Shown in pieces: positions 17,260 to 25,419 of a stretch of 64,000 nt of DNA. The DNA lies in assembly GCF_001426085.1 (NCBI RefSeq), contig NZ_LMRR01000002.1, forward strand, positions 91,038 through 155,037. Reading direction: 5' to 3'. A program made the position numbers and the translations under genes. How positions within the stretch are numbered: the stretch's first letter is position 1; each line of letters opens with the position of its first letter. A model generated the notes under the pieces. The model was not told where the DNA came from. It searched no databases and saw only the letters and a list, made by a program, of their open reading frames with translations. The DNA comes from Rhodococcus sp. Leaf278. GTDB lineage: Bacteria > Actinomycetota > Actinomycetes > Mycobacteriales > Mycobacteriaceae.

Positions 17260-18849
17260 CTATTCGTAGATTCCCTCCACCCGCCACCGACCTTCGTCGA
17301 ACACGAGCAGCAGAGCCCTTTCGTCGTCGAGCACCACCTGGGCCCGCGCTGTCGGACCTGTCGATGCGTTGCCGCTGTCCCACCACCGCTCGTCCACCGG
17401 CCACGGCCCGGCCAATCCCGTCAGTTCCCATTCCTTGGTTCCCCAGCGCAATCGTGCCGGTGGCGCGTCGAACACACCGCGGTCGGTGACGCCGATTCCC
17501 GTACCCGTCCGATTCATCAGCGTCACCGTGGGACGCGTCTCGATCACCGCCGCGGGAGCAGGCTCGGGTAACCGTCCGGGCCATGGATGGGAGGGATCGG
17601 ACATCGGCACCAGCTCGTCGCCGAGTGGGCGCAGCGTTATCCGTTCGGCCGGCCCGCGCCCACCGCTGAGCACACCGCCCAGCACCGATTCGCCACCGAG
17701 CAGACCCTGAACGCGGACCAATGCCCGACGCGCTCTCTCGTCCTCGTCGCCGACACTGCCCCACAACCCCAGTTGCAGCTCGCCGGCTGCCACCACCTCG
17801 ATCGGCTCGAGCCTCAGAACGGTGATCGCGGACGTCGGCTTGTTCTCGCTGCGCCCGGTCAGCCAGCCGTCCAGCTGCCACCGCACGCGATCGGCTGTCC
17901 CCTCCGGCGTCAACGGCTCCGCGCAGCGCCAGATCCGCGACAGGTTCTCACCGTTGCCGGTACTGGCATGTACCAGCAGACGAGTACACGCAACGGCAGC
18001 GGCGGCAAGCTTGGTGTGCAGCTGTTCGGCAAGACCGCGCCCGGCGAATGCAGCAGCGTCGACCCGATCGATCGGCGGATCGCACCGGTACTCCACATCG
18101 AGATCCGGCGGCAGTGCTCGGGCCGAGGGCGGGCGTTCGGGCTCGCCCCTGGCACTACGATGCGCCAACACCGCATCGGTACCGAACCGCGACGCGACAT
18201 CACCCGGAGACAGCGCAGCGAAATCGCCGATGGTTCGTAGACCCAAGCGTCGCAACAGGTCCACCAACTCACCACGATCGGCAGCGGACATACTCGGTTC
18301 GGCCGAGAGTTCTGCCACCGGTAACGGAGCGAGAAAGCCGGCACCACCTCCACGCGGTACCACCTGCGCGTACCGAGCGGCAACGACTGCAGTGGACAAC
18401 TCGTCGGCGATACCGATCTGGCATTCCACACCGGCAGCCGACGCTTGGTCGATCAGCCGTTCCGCGGCCCGATGCTCGGTACCGAAATACCGTCCGACAC
18501 CGCGGGCAGCGAGAACCAACAGGCCCGGCCGCAGCACTTCGACTCCCGGTGCGATAGCGGCGACGGCAGAGACCACGGGCTCGAACAGTCGCGCATCACG
18601 ATCGGCATCGGCCAGAGCGACATGCACATCCGGGCACCGCGCCTGGGCTTCCCGACGCCGTAGTCCGCGTTTGATACCCGACGCACGTGCCGTCGCCGAG
18701 CACGCGACGACCCTGTTGGCGGACGTGACGACCACCGGATGCGTGGCAGGCAGATCGGCCTGAGCAGCTGCCGCAACAGCGGGCCAATCAGGACACCACA
18801 GTGCTAGTACACGACTGGCAAGAACACGGCTGGAGCGATCGATGCTCAT
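17260..18849 (-). CDS. imuB: ImuB, inactive Y-family polymerase of the SOS mutasome
   Basis: A 529-residue Y-family polymerase homologue. The N-terminal sheet reads [12 protein letters not shown] where active enzymes have the catalytic D-x-D. The later acidic catalytic pair is also absent ([11 protein letters not shown]), as expected for ImuB, which serves as a scaffold. A beta-clamp-binding motif QLGLWG is visible at about residues 359-364, comparable to QLPLWG in M. tuberculosis ImuB. It recruits DnaE2 and ImuA' to the clamp during translesion synthesis. The start ATG overlaps the imuA' stop by 4 bp, so the two are translationally coupled. An open frame extends 41 codons upstream inside imuA' but is not needed. 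Confidence 0.93.
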   Translation of the reverse strand: MSIDRSSRVLASRVLALWCPDWPAVAAAAQADLPATHPVVVTSANRVVACSATARASGIKRGLRRREAQARCPDVHVALADADRDARLFEPVVSAVAAIAPGVEVLRPGLLVLAARGVGRYFGTEHRAAERLIDQASAAGVECQIGIADELSTAVVAARYAQVVPRGGGAGFLAPLPVAELSAEPSMSAADRGELVDLLRRLGLRTIGDFAALSPGDVASRFGTDAVLAHRSARGEPERPPSARALPPDLDVEYRCDPPIDRVDAAAFAGRGLAEQLHTKLAAAAVACTRLLVHASTGNGENLSRIWRCAEPLTPEGTADRVRWQLDGWLTGRSENKPTSAITVLRLEPIEVVAAGELQLGLWGSVGDEDERARRALVRVQGLLGGESVLGGVLSGGRGPAERITLRPLGDELVPMSDPSHPWPGRLPEPAPAAVIETRPTVTLMNRTGTGIGVTDRGVFDAPPARLRWGTKEWELTGLAGPWPVDERWWDSGNASTGPTARAQVVLDDERALLLVFDEGRWRVEGIYE

Positions 18850-19670
18850 GTCGAGACCGCGATCGACAATGGATTCTGCTCGGGCTGTTCGGCATGCCAC
18901 TCGATGCGGCCGTTCTCCGAACGCAGGTCGAGTCGAACGGTGCGGGGACGCATCGCCTTGCCGCGCGCGCACACCGACAATCGGACGCCGCGGAGCCGGC
19001 CGCGCCCCAGCTCCCGACCGGTACCGAGACCGTCGTAACCGTGCACCGATGCGTCCAGTCGTAGCTCTGCCCCGTCCCAGTGTCCATCGGTCACCAGCAG
19101 CGTAGAACCCTTGCTCCGCGCCCTGGCCACCACGGCTCTGGCCCGAGTGGGCGGTACCGACAGACCACCGAGACCGAGTACCACGAGGTCCACGCCGTCG
19201 AGCAGGATTGCCGCCACTTCCACCGGATCGGGTCCGGGATCGGGAATCAGAGCCAGTTTGCTCAGCTGTGCGCCCATCTCCACCGCAGCGAGAATTCCGA
19301 AACGAGGCTGCCCGATGACGGCGACATGCCCACCGGCACCTGTCACTGCGGCCACCAAACCGATCAGCAGCGAGCCGGCACCGGACACCGAGGCCACCGT
19401 TCCACGCACCAGTCCACCGTGCGGCAGCACGTCGATCAGCGCAGAGGGCACCGGAAGAACGGCCCGCTGACGGACCGGACGTATCGGCTCGGCCTCGCCC
19501 CGATCCGAGCGAACGGGATCTGGATCGGGGACCGAATTCTCGATGCGCACCGACGCCGTTTCGCCCCGCGAGGGCACGGCAGCCATCCTGCTACGCAGCA
19601 ACGCGACACGCTCCGGCAGCGACAACCCGTCGAGCACATCCGGCGTGACAGAAGCTCCCGATACAGTCAT
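18846..19670 (-). CDS. imuA': ImuA' SOS mutagenesis accessory protein
   Basis: A 274-residue RecA-fold-like accessory protein of the DnaE2/ImuB mutasome. It begins [17 protein letters not shown], continues with [24 protein letters not shown] in the position of a degenerate nucleotide-binding loop, and ends in the ImuB/RecA-contacting tail. Identity rests on its coupling to imuB, its length and this pattern. ATG 19670 is preceded by GGGGAG at a good distance; the frame upstream of it is spurious because it covers the SOS box. The LexA box is 72 bp upstream. Confidence 0.9.
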   Translation of the reverse strand: MTVSGASVTPDVLDGLSLPERVALLRSRMAAVPSRGETASVRIENSVPDPDPVRSDRGEAEPIRPVRQRAVLPVPSALIDVLPHGGLVRGTVASVSGAGSLLIGLVAAVTGAGGHVAVIGQPRFGILAAVEMGAQLSKLALIPDPGPDPVEVAAILLDGVDLVVLGLGGLSVPPTRARAVVARARSKGSTLLVTDGHWDGAELRLDASVHGYDGLGTGRELGRGRLRGVRLSVCARGKAMRPRTVRLDLRSENGRIEWHAEQPEQNPLSIAVST

Positions 19671-19741
19671 GTCACTCCCCTTCACGATGTAGAAAATCGA
19701 GCCGAAACATCGGTGTTCGTCGAACGCGGGAAGTGGCGTAT

Positions 19742-19757
19742 TCGAACACAATTTCGA
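19742..19757. promoter_or_regulatory. LexA SOS box, imuA'/kinase divergent region
   Basis: TCGAAC-ACAA-TTTCGA matches the TCGAAC-N4-GTTCGA consensus at 11 of 12 positions. It is 72 bp from imuA' and 113 bp from the divergent Ser/Thr kinase gene. Confidence 0.82.
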
Positions 19758-19869
19758 TCTGCACTCAGTAAAGCCGCTCGGACGCCGACTCGTCAAGGCG
19801 GTGCCGAAGCCGCTGGTGAGGGCTTCCGTTCTGTGGCCGCGGGCACACCCGGCCATCGTGAACTAACCT

Positions 19870-21099
19870 GTGGGCGTGACCGATCAGCAGCGTGTTCGAC
19901 GAGGAGTCGGACCCGACTACCTCCTGGCCGGAAGATACCGCCTTGCGGGCAAACTCGGGGGCGGCGGAATGGGCGCAGTATGGCTCGCCACCGACACACT
20001 CCTGCACCGTCAGGTTGCCGTCAAACAGGTCACGTCCACCACCACACTGAGCCCTGAGCAAGCCGTCGAGGTGCGCAATCGGGCCATGCGTGAGGGGCGC
20101 ATCGCCGCCCGCCTGTCCAGCCCCCACGCCATCGCGATGCACGATGTCGCTCTGGTCGACGGCGAGCCGTGGCTGGTCATGGAATACCTGTCCTCACGCA
20201 GTCTCGCGCAGGCGCTCGGCACCACCGATTCGCTACCGCCGTTCGAGGTTGCTCAGATCGGGGCACAGATCGCCGACGCACTGACCGAGGCGCACGAGGC
20301 AGGAATCGTGCACCGCGACATCAAGCCGGGCAACATTTTGATCGCCGACCGCGGCAAGGATCTGGGCATCGTCAAGATCAGTGATTTCGGCATCTCCCGC
20401 GCCAAAGGGGACGTCGAGGAATCCGACGACAGCGTGATCACCGGCACGCCTGCATATTTCGCCCCGGAGGTCGCCCGCGGACAGGATCCCACTGCCGCCA
20501 GCGACGTGTTCTCCCTCGGTGCCACGTTGTACACCGCCATCGAAGGCAAACCCCCGTTCGACATCGATCACGATTCGATCGCATTACTGCACCGAGTTGC
20601 CAAGGGGCAGATCATTTCTCCCACCCGCAGCGGAGATCTCACCGGTCCGCTGCTGCACATGCTCGAGCCCGATCCTTCTCGGCGTCCCACCATGGCGCAG
20701 GCTCGCGACGAGATCATCCTCGCTGCGATCAGCAAGCGCGGCACCATAGCTCAGCTACGCGGAGTACCACTGACTTCTGCGGACGGCGTGGTTCCGGCGT
20801 GGGCGAGGCGCTCGACACCGGTGTCCGAATCTCGCCGACCGTCCCGCGAATTCGGTAGCACCGTCGCGGGACTACCCGCCGTGCAACCCGGTGAAAGCAC
20901 AGTGAATCCGGTTCCCTCCACCTACTCTCCCCCACCGTTCGATCTACCCAGAAAGAAGAAGAACCCCATCGAGAACGTGCTGATGCAGATCGACGACGCC
21001 GTCGGCGATCGGACGTCGATTCCAGCGCCCGCCATCCTCGCTGCACTGATCCTCGCTGTCGCAATAGTTCTGATTCTGGTGATCACCGTTGTGCTGTAG
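19870..21099 (+). CDS. eukaryotic-type serine/threonine protein kinase
   Basis: A 409-residue Hanks kinase. Gly-rich loop KLGGGGMGAVW (residues 28-38), invariant Lys 52 in VAVKQV, catalytic HRDIKPGN at 148-155, DFG at 172-174, activation loop with VITGTPAYFAPE, and a SDVFSLGATLY helix. After the kinase domain comes a Pro/Ser-rich linker of about 80 residues, a basic KKKN cluster, and one hydrophobic segment at about 385-408 that forms the extreme C-terminus. There is therefore a membrane anchor but no extracellular sensor domain. The start is GTG at 19870 or GTG two codons later. It is divergent from imuA', with the SOS box between them. Confidence 0.92.
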   Translation: MGVTDQQRVRRGVGPDYLLAGRYRLAGKLGGGGMGAVWLATDTLLHRQVAVKQVTSTTTLSPEQAVEVRNRAMREGRIAARLSSPHAIAMHDVALVDGEPWLVMEYLSSRSLAQALGTTDSLPPFEVAQIGAQIADALTEAHEAGIVHRDIKPGNILIADRGKDLGIVKISDFGISRAKGDVEESDDSVITGTPAYFAPEVARGQDPTAASDVFSLGATLYTAIEGKPPFDIDHDSIALLHRVAKGQIISPTRSGDLTGPLLHMLEPDPSRRPTMAQARDEIILAAISKRGTIAQLRGVPLTSADGVVPAWARRSTPVSESRRPSREFGSTVAGLPAVQPGESTVNPVPSTYSPPPFDLPRKKKNPIENVLMQIDDAVGDRTSIPAPAILAALILAVAIVLILVITVVL

Positions 21100-21117
21100 A
21101 CGAATCGAGCCGCAGCG

Positions 21118-21807
21118 TCAACGCGCCTCGTGCACGACGATCGCGATCTGAACCCTGTTGCTGCACTCCAGCTTCGTCAAGATCCGCGACACGTAGGTCT
21201 TCACCGTCGCCACACTCATGTACAACTCTGCGCTGATCTCCGCGTTGGACCTCCCCGATCCGACAGCGACTGCCACCTCACGCTCTCGATCGGTCAGAGA
21301 ATCGAGCATGTCCCGGGCTCGAGCCGTGGCGGAGTCGTGCGATCGAGCGTCCTGCTCGCGCCAGTGGGTGACCAAGCGTCCGACGGCCGTCGGCGACAGC
21401 ATCGACTCCCCGGTTCCGACGCGATGCACCGCGTCGATGATGTCGCGCGGTGGCGTGTCCTTGAGCAAGAACCCATTGGCTCCCGCACGCAGAGCGCGCA
21501 GCAGATATTCGTCGGTGTCGAAGGTGGTCAACACCACGATTGCCGCTGAAAAGCCCTCTGCACGAAGCATTTCGGTGGCAGCCAGACCGTCCAGGACAGG
21601 CATCCGCACATCCATCAGAACCACATCGGGAGACAGCGCGTGCACTGCCTCGATACCACTGTGCCCGTCCGATGACTCACCGACCACGACGATTCCCGGA
21701 TCCGAACTCAGAATGAGCGACAAACCGGCCCGGACCAATGCGTCGTCGTCGACCAGCAACACCTCGAGTGTCTTGCCAGCTCGGGAACCATCGGTCACTT
21801 CGGACAT
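21118..21807 (-). CDS. NarL/LuxR-type response regulator
   Basis: A 229-residue response regulator. Receiver domain (about 15-130) with DDD acidic pocket, phosphoacceptor Asp in VVLMDVRMP, Thr in VLTTFD and Lys in LLKDTPP. The C-terminal LuxR helix-turn-helix (about 165-225) begins LTDREREVAVAVGSGRSNAEISAELYMSVATVKTYV. It is coupled to the upstream sensor kinase: ATG 21807 lies inside the kinase's last codons (13-bp overlap), and an upstream GTG at 21816 is an alternative start. The target genes are unknown. Confidence 0.9.
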   Translation of the reverse strand: MSEVTDGSRAGKTLEVLLVDDDALVRAGLSLILSSDPGIVVVGESSDGHSGIEAVHALSPDVVLMDVRMPVLDGLAATEMLRAEGFSAAIVVLTTFDTDEYLLRALRAGANGFLLKDTPPRDIIDAVHRVGTGESMLSPTAVGRLVTHWREQDARSHDSATARARDMLDSLTDREREVAVAVGSGRSNAEISAELYMSVATVKTYVSRILTKLECSNRVQIAIVVHEAR

Positions 21808-22928
21808 GGTAGCCACGCTTCCAAACGGTAGACCACTCCGCTACTGCTGCGGGCGATTCCGTACTCGATGCGCCCTCCGGCCAGCTCGATTCGCTCGGTG
21901 AGTCCGATCATCCCCGAACGAGAACCGGGTACTGTCGCGAACCCCCCTGCACTGATGCCGTTTTCGAGCCACACTCGAATCTCGTTGTCCATCGACGCAA
22001 TCCCGCAGTACACCGGTAACCCCGGAGCGTGCTTCCTGGCGTTGGTCAGACCTTCCTGAATCACGCGGTGGACGGTCCGTGAAGTAGAAGGCGGCAGCGA
22101 GATGTCCGCAGGCATCTCGTCGACGAACGTCACCTGCGTACCGGCTTTTTCCGAATCCTCGATCAGCGCAGCTATATCGCCCACACCCGGCTGTGGACGC
22201 GGCGCGTTCACGTCGCCGGATCGAAGCACTCCCAATATCTCTCGCAAATCCTCCAGAGCACCATGGGCATTGGATCTGATGGTCGACGCAAGCACTTCGA
22301 CCTCGTGCGCACCGACATCCGGCCGAACTTCGAGCGCACCGGCGTGGAGACTGACCAGCGAGATCCGGTGCGCCAGAGCGTCGTGCATCTCGCGCGCGAT
22401 CCGCTCACGTTCGAGTCCGCGAACGGTCTCGGCCCGCAGGTTCGACTCCGACTCGGCCCGCTCGGCCCGCTCACGCAACGAATCGATGACCTCGCGGCGC
22501 GACTTGACGGCGATGCCCCATGCCGCCGGGATGGTCAGAAAGGCAACGCTGACAATCCCGATGTAGAAGATGGACTGTTCGGCCCACAAAGTCGTCCACA
22601 ACACCGATGCCAGCACATGCAGAACCACCACCGCAGCGGTGACCCGCCACGACTTTCGAGATGCCACGGTGAAGACGGCCACCAATTCGGCACCGCCCAC
22701 TGCATCGGTGAGAACAGCGCAGGCCGCCAGCGCTACGGCGATTTCGATCGGCCACCGTCGACGCCACCACAGCAACACAGCGCCGAGAACGCCCACGACG
22801 ATCGAGACGACCGTTTGGGTAGTGGTCATCCCTTCGGTGCCTGCGGCTACCGACAACACCAACAACAGTGCGAACACGATGGCGGCGACGTCCCATGCGC
22901 GTTCTCGATGCCGTCGCAGCACAGTCAT
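21795..22928 (-). CDS. NarL-family sensor histidine kinase
   Basis: A 377-residue kinase. Five or so membrane helices occupy about residues 12-150 with almost no outer loop, suggesting it senses through the membrane. A coiled coil (about 155-185) leads to the HisKA_3 helix with phosphoacceptor His in REMHDALAHRISLVSLHAG, then a HATPase domain with N-box VIQEGLTNARKHA and G-box GMIGLTERIELAGG. The start ATG overlaps the stop of the YqeB-like gene by 4 bp. It forms a two-component pair with the downstream regulator. Confidence 0.9.
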   Translation of the reverse strand: MTVLRRHRERAWDVAAIVFALLLVLSVAAGTEGMTTTQTVVSIVVGVLGAVLLWWRRRWPIEIAVALAACAVLTDAVGGAELVAVFTVASRKSWRVTAAVVVLHVLASVLWTTLWAEQSIFYIGIVSVAFLTIPAAWGIAVKSRREVIDSLRERAERAESESNLRAETVRGLERERIAREMHDALAHRISLVSLHAGALEVRPDVGAHEVEVLASTIRSNAHGALEDLREILGVLRSGDVNAPRPQPGVGDIAALIEDSEKAGTQVTFVDEMPADISLPPSTSRTVHRVIQEGLTNARKHAPGLPVYCGIASMDNEIRVWLENGISAGGFATVPGSRSGMIGLTERIELAGGRIEYGIARSSSGVVYRLEAWLPCPK

Positions 22929-23626
22929 GATCTGACCAGGGGGCGCCAGTATTGGCTGGTCTTCTTGTCGCGCACCACTACGCCGAGTCTGTCCAGCTCC
23001 GAACGCAATTCGCGTGCATCGGAACCCGCCTTCTTCTTCAGTGCCATGTCCCGAGCTTTGAGCACCGCATTCACCTCCGGTGCCAGCCCCGGGGTCTCGG
23101 GTACCCACAGGTGATAGAGATCGTCGTAGGGATCACCCGGCGCAACCGAGTAACCGCGCTGCTCGAATGCCGCCTCGATCGCATCGCGCTTCTCCTCGCT
23201 CGGCACTCGCACCAACTGACGCGAGGCTGCGTCGAGCAACACCAATTCCTTGCCGTCGACGAACACGGTACCGACTTGCGACCTGGATACCGTGACGGTC
23301 TCGCCCTTCTCGGTGATGCGTACGTGCGCTTCCGATACCGCCACCCGCGCAGTGTCGTAGAACGCGGCGGCCACCAGCGCCGAGCCGAGCAGGACCCCGA
23401 CCCCGATGCACACGTACCGCACCCACCACTGCGACCACGACGCGATCAACCCCAACGGGCCCTGGAACGGTATCCAGGTGAGCGACGCTCCCCACTCCGC
23501 CACGTACGGCACCGCGAATCCCAGCAACCCACCGACAATCACGGCACCGACGATCAGGAAGAGCCGATCACCGCGGGAGAACCACAGCACCGCCGGTGGC
23601 GTCTCCCCGAGCATCTTGTCGTCCAT
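22925..23626 (-). CDS. YqeB-like membrane protein
   Basis: A 233-residue protein with two membrane segments (about 20-42 and 68-92) followed by a soluble region resembling a PH-like domain (DTARVAVSEAHVRITEKGETVTVSRSQVG) and a charged C-terminus. It resembles the YqeB family of unknown function. It is the first gene of an operon with a sensor kinase and a response regulator, so a role as accessory sensor or target of that pair is plausible. GTGAGG precedes the ATG. Function unproven. Confidence 0.75.
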   Translation of the reverse strand: MDDKMLGETPPAVLWFSRGDRLFLIVGAVIVGGLLGFAVPYVAEWGASLTWIPFQGPLGLIASWSQWWVRYVCIGVGVLLGSALVAAAFYDTARVAVSEAHVRITEKGETVTVSRSQVGTVFVDGKELVLLDAASRQLVRVPSEEKRDAIEAAFEQRGYSVAPGDPYDDLYHLWVPETPGLAPEVNAVLKARDMALKKKAGSDARELRSELDRLGVVVRDKKTSQYWRPLVRS

Positions 23627-23711
23627 ACCCTCACGGTATCGAGTGCGGGAGCTGGTACCCAGTCATCGAAAGTCGATACTTCTGCGACTGTCGACGACAG
23701 GAAGCACTCGA

Positions 23712-24719
23712 TCAGCCGAGCACCGGCATCACCAGGGTCGTCAAAGCGCCGTCGAGCGCGGAGCGCACCAGCATCGGCTGATCCGGTGCAGCGATATCGA
23801 GCATCAGGTCGGGACCGACAGCCGACGCGACGGCCGCCTGCAGAACGGCCGCGTCGAAGAACACCACAGTCTCCGGACCGGTCACCTGCGCGGGAACTGC
23901 AACATCATCGACCGAGACGCCGTTCGGCCCGGCAACTACGCGCACAGTGCCCCCGTCGAGCGGCACGAAATCTCGTTGCAGCACAACCCTCGTCACGGTC
24001 GGGGCCAAACCGTCCATGACCGCCTGCCAGTCGGGGAATTGACCGTCGATCGCATCGACCTCGGCCCGGCCACCGTCGGAGTCGATCACCATCGAGTCGG
24101 CGGTTGCCGTCAGCACGAGGGTGCCGGCTACGGGCACCGCCTCGAGTGAGCCGACGGCTGCGATTCTCGACCAAGAGGTGCCGGCCGAGCACTGCGCAAC
24201 GAGACTTCGGGTGGACAGTCGATACCGATCCGTCGCAGTGAGCGTGACGGCTCCTCCGTCCACCTGGATCAGGACGCCTCGCAACACCGGAAAGTCGTCA
24301 CTCGTCCCGGCCGCCGACGAGACCTGTGCTACGGCCGAGGCGAAATCGGCAGCAGATACCGTTGCTGTGCAACATTTTTCGTCGAACAATCGCCGGATGG
24401 ATGCCGCAGCCTCGGCTGCCGCACGCGCCCGAGCGGCAAGCTCTTCGACGTGCCGATCGACGATCTCGACCGCCGCGGCTTCGTCGCCGTCGAGGGCGGC
24501 GGCCACCTTGTCGAGCGGCATCCCGATCTCACGTAGTTGTCGAATGATGTTGGCCCGCTTGGACTGTGCACGAGTGTAGTAGCGATAGCCGGACTTCGAA
24601 TCGGTGGACGCCGGCACGAGCAAACCACAGTCGTCGTAGAAGCGCAGGGCACTCGGAGTCAGCCCACTCGAGCGAGCGAACACACCGATGGTCAGGAACT
24701 CTTCGTCCGAATCAGTCAT
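23712..24719 (-). CDS. MerR-type regulator fused to a DNA sliding-clamp (DnaN)-like domain
   Basis: A 335-residue fusion. Residues about 8-75 are a MerR winged helix (LTIGVFARSSGLTPSALRFYDDCGLL, then SGYRYYTRAQ), and about 78-115 form the usual MerR dimerisation coiled coil. The rest resembles beta clamp: FASAVAQVSSA, FPVLRGVLIQVDGG and VTLTATDRYRLSTR (126-170) match clamp domain 1; DGQFPDW (225-231) matches the end of domain 2; and the terminal LMLDIAAPDQPMLVRSALDG plus LVMPVLG match domain 3. The clamp part is about 210 residues against about 370 in DnaN, so it is compact and may not form a normal ring. It could be a clamp-derived ligand- or protein-sensing domain, or could dock polymerases. 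It is apparently autoregulated from a MerR-type promoter. Confidence 0.85.
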   Translation of the reverse strand: MTDSDEEFLTIGVFARSSGLTPSALRFYDDCGLLVPASTDSKSGYRYYTRAQSKRANIIRQLREIGMPLDKVAAALDGDEAAAVEIVDRHVEELAARARAAAEAAASIRRLFDEKCCTATVSAADFASAVAQVSSAAGTSDDFPVLRGVLIQVDGGAVTLTATDRYRLSTRSLVAQCSAGTSWSRIAAVGSLEAVPVAGTLVLTATADSMVIDSDGGRAEVDAIDGQFPDWQAVMDGLAPTVTRVVLQRDFVPLDGGTVRVVAGPNGVSVDDVAVPAQVTGPETVVFFDAAVLQAAVASAVGPDLMLDIAAPDQPMLVRSALDGALTTLVMPVLG

Positions 24720-24725
24720 GGTGAA

Positions 24726-24756
24726 ATCCTGAGGCTTCGGGTTGGTCGAAGGTCAA
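24726..24756 (-). promoter_or_regulatory. MerR-type promoter/operator, probably leaderless
   Basis: On the minus strand, TTGACC (24756-24751) and CAGGAT (24731-24726) are separated by 19 bp, the long spacing typical of MerR-activated promoters. The spacer region holds an inverted repeat CTTCG-N7-CGAAG (24735-24751), placed where MerR dimers bind. The -10-like element is only 6 bp before the ATG, which suggests a leaderless transcript. Confidence 0.6.
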
Positions 24757-24771
24757 GCCTGATGCGGACGG

Positions 24772-25419
24772 CTAGTCGATTCGGCGCTTGTGCGCCCATC
24801 GCGTGAGTGCGTTCCTGTTGGACTGCTGTGTCTTTCGGAGAACATTCGATGCGTGTGTCTCGACGGTCTTGACCGAGATGAACAGATCCTCGGCGATCTC
24901 TCGATAGGTGTATCCGCGGGCCAACAACCGCAACACCTCGAGTTCACGGGGCGTCAGTGAATCCAGTTCCGGATCGAGCGGCGGTTCCGGGGCGGCGCTG
25001 CGGCCGGTGAACGAATCGAGGACGAATCCGGCCAGGCGGGGGCTGAACACCGCATCTCCCCCGGCGACGCGTCGAACACCATCGGCGAGCTCCGCACCGG
25101 AGATGGTCTTGGTCACGTATCCCCTGGCCCCCGCGCGGATGACGGCAATGACGTCCTCGGCCGCGTCGGACACGCTCAGAGCCAGGCACACCGGACCCTC
25201 GGCGATGCGCTCGAGCACGGCGACGCCACCACCGTCGGGCATGTGCACGTCGAGCAACACCACATCGGGTTTCGTCGAGTCGATACCCGATACCGCCTCG
25301 GCGACGCCGCCCGCTTCACCGACCACCTCGATGTCCGCCTCTCGGCCGAGTTCGGCTCGGACGCCCGAGCGGAAGACCGCGTGATCGTCGACCAGGAAAA
25401 CTCGGAACGGGTCGGTCAC
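24772..25419 (-). CDS. LuxR-type response regulator, EsrR-like
   Basis: A 215-residue response regulator. The receiver carries DDH in its pocket, phosphoacceptor Asp in VVLLDVHMPDGG, and TK in YVTKTISG. The LuxR DNA-binding domain (LTPRELEVLRLLARGYTYREIAEDLFISVKTVETHASNVLRK) occupies about 150-210. Its start overlaps the stop of the PspC-kinase gene by 4 bp. The arrangement (PspC-kinase plus LuxR regulator divergent from a PspC membrane protein, next to guaA) matches the EsrISR envelope-stress system of Corynebacterium glutamicum. It probably binds the two palindromes in the divergent region. Confidence 0.88.
   Translation of the reverse strand: MTDPFRVFLVDDHAVFRSGVRAELGREADIEVVGEAGGVAEAVSGIDSTKPDVVLLDVHMPDGGGVAVLERIAEGPVCLALSVSDAAEDVIAVIRAGARGYVTKTISGAELADGVRRVAGGDAVFSPRLAGFVLDSFTGRSAAPEPPLDPELDSLTPRELEVLRLLARGYTYREIAEDLFISVKTVETHASNVLRKTQQSNRNALTRWAHKRRID

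Noticed and set aside
19715-19725. GTTCG-T-CGAAC near imuA' as a second SOS box
   Set aside because: The half-sites are in the wrong order and spacing (outward, 1 bp) for LexA; the site at 19742-19757 fits.
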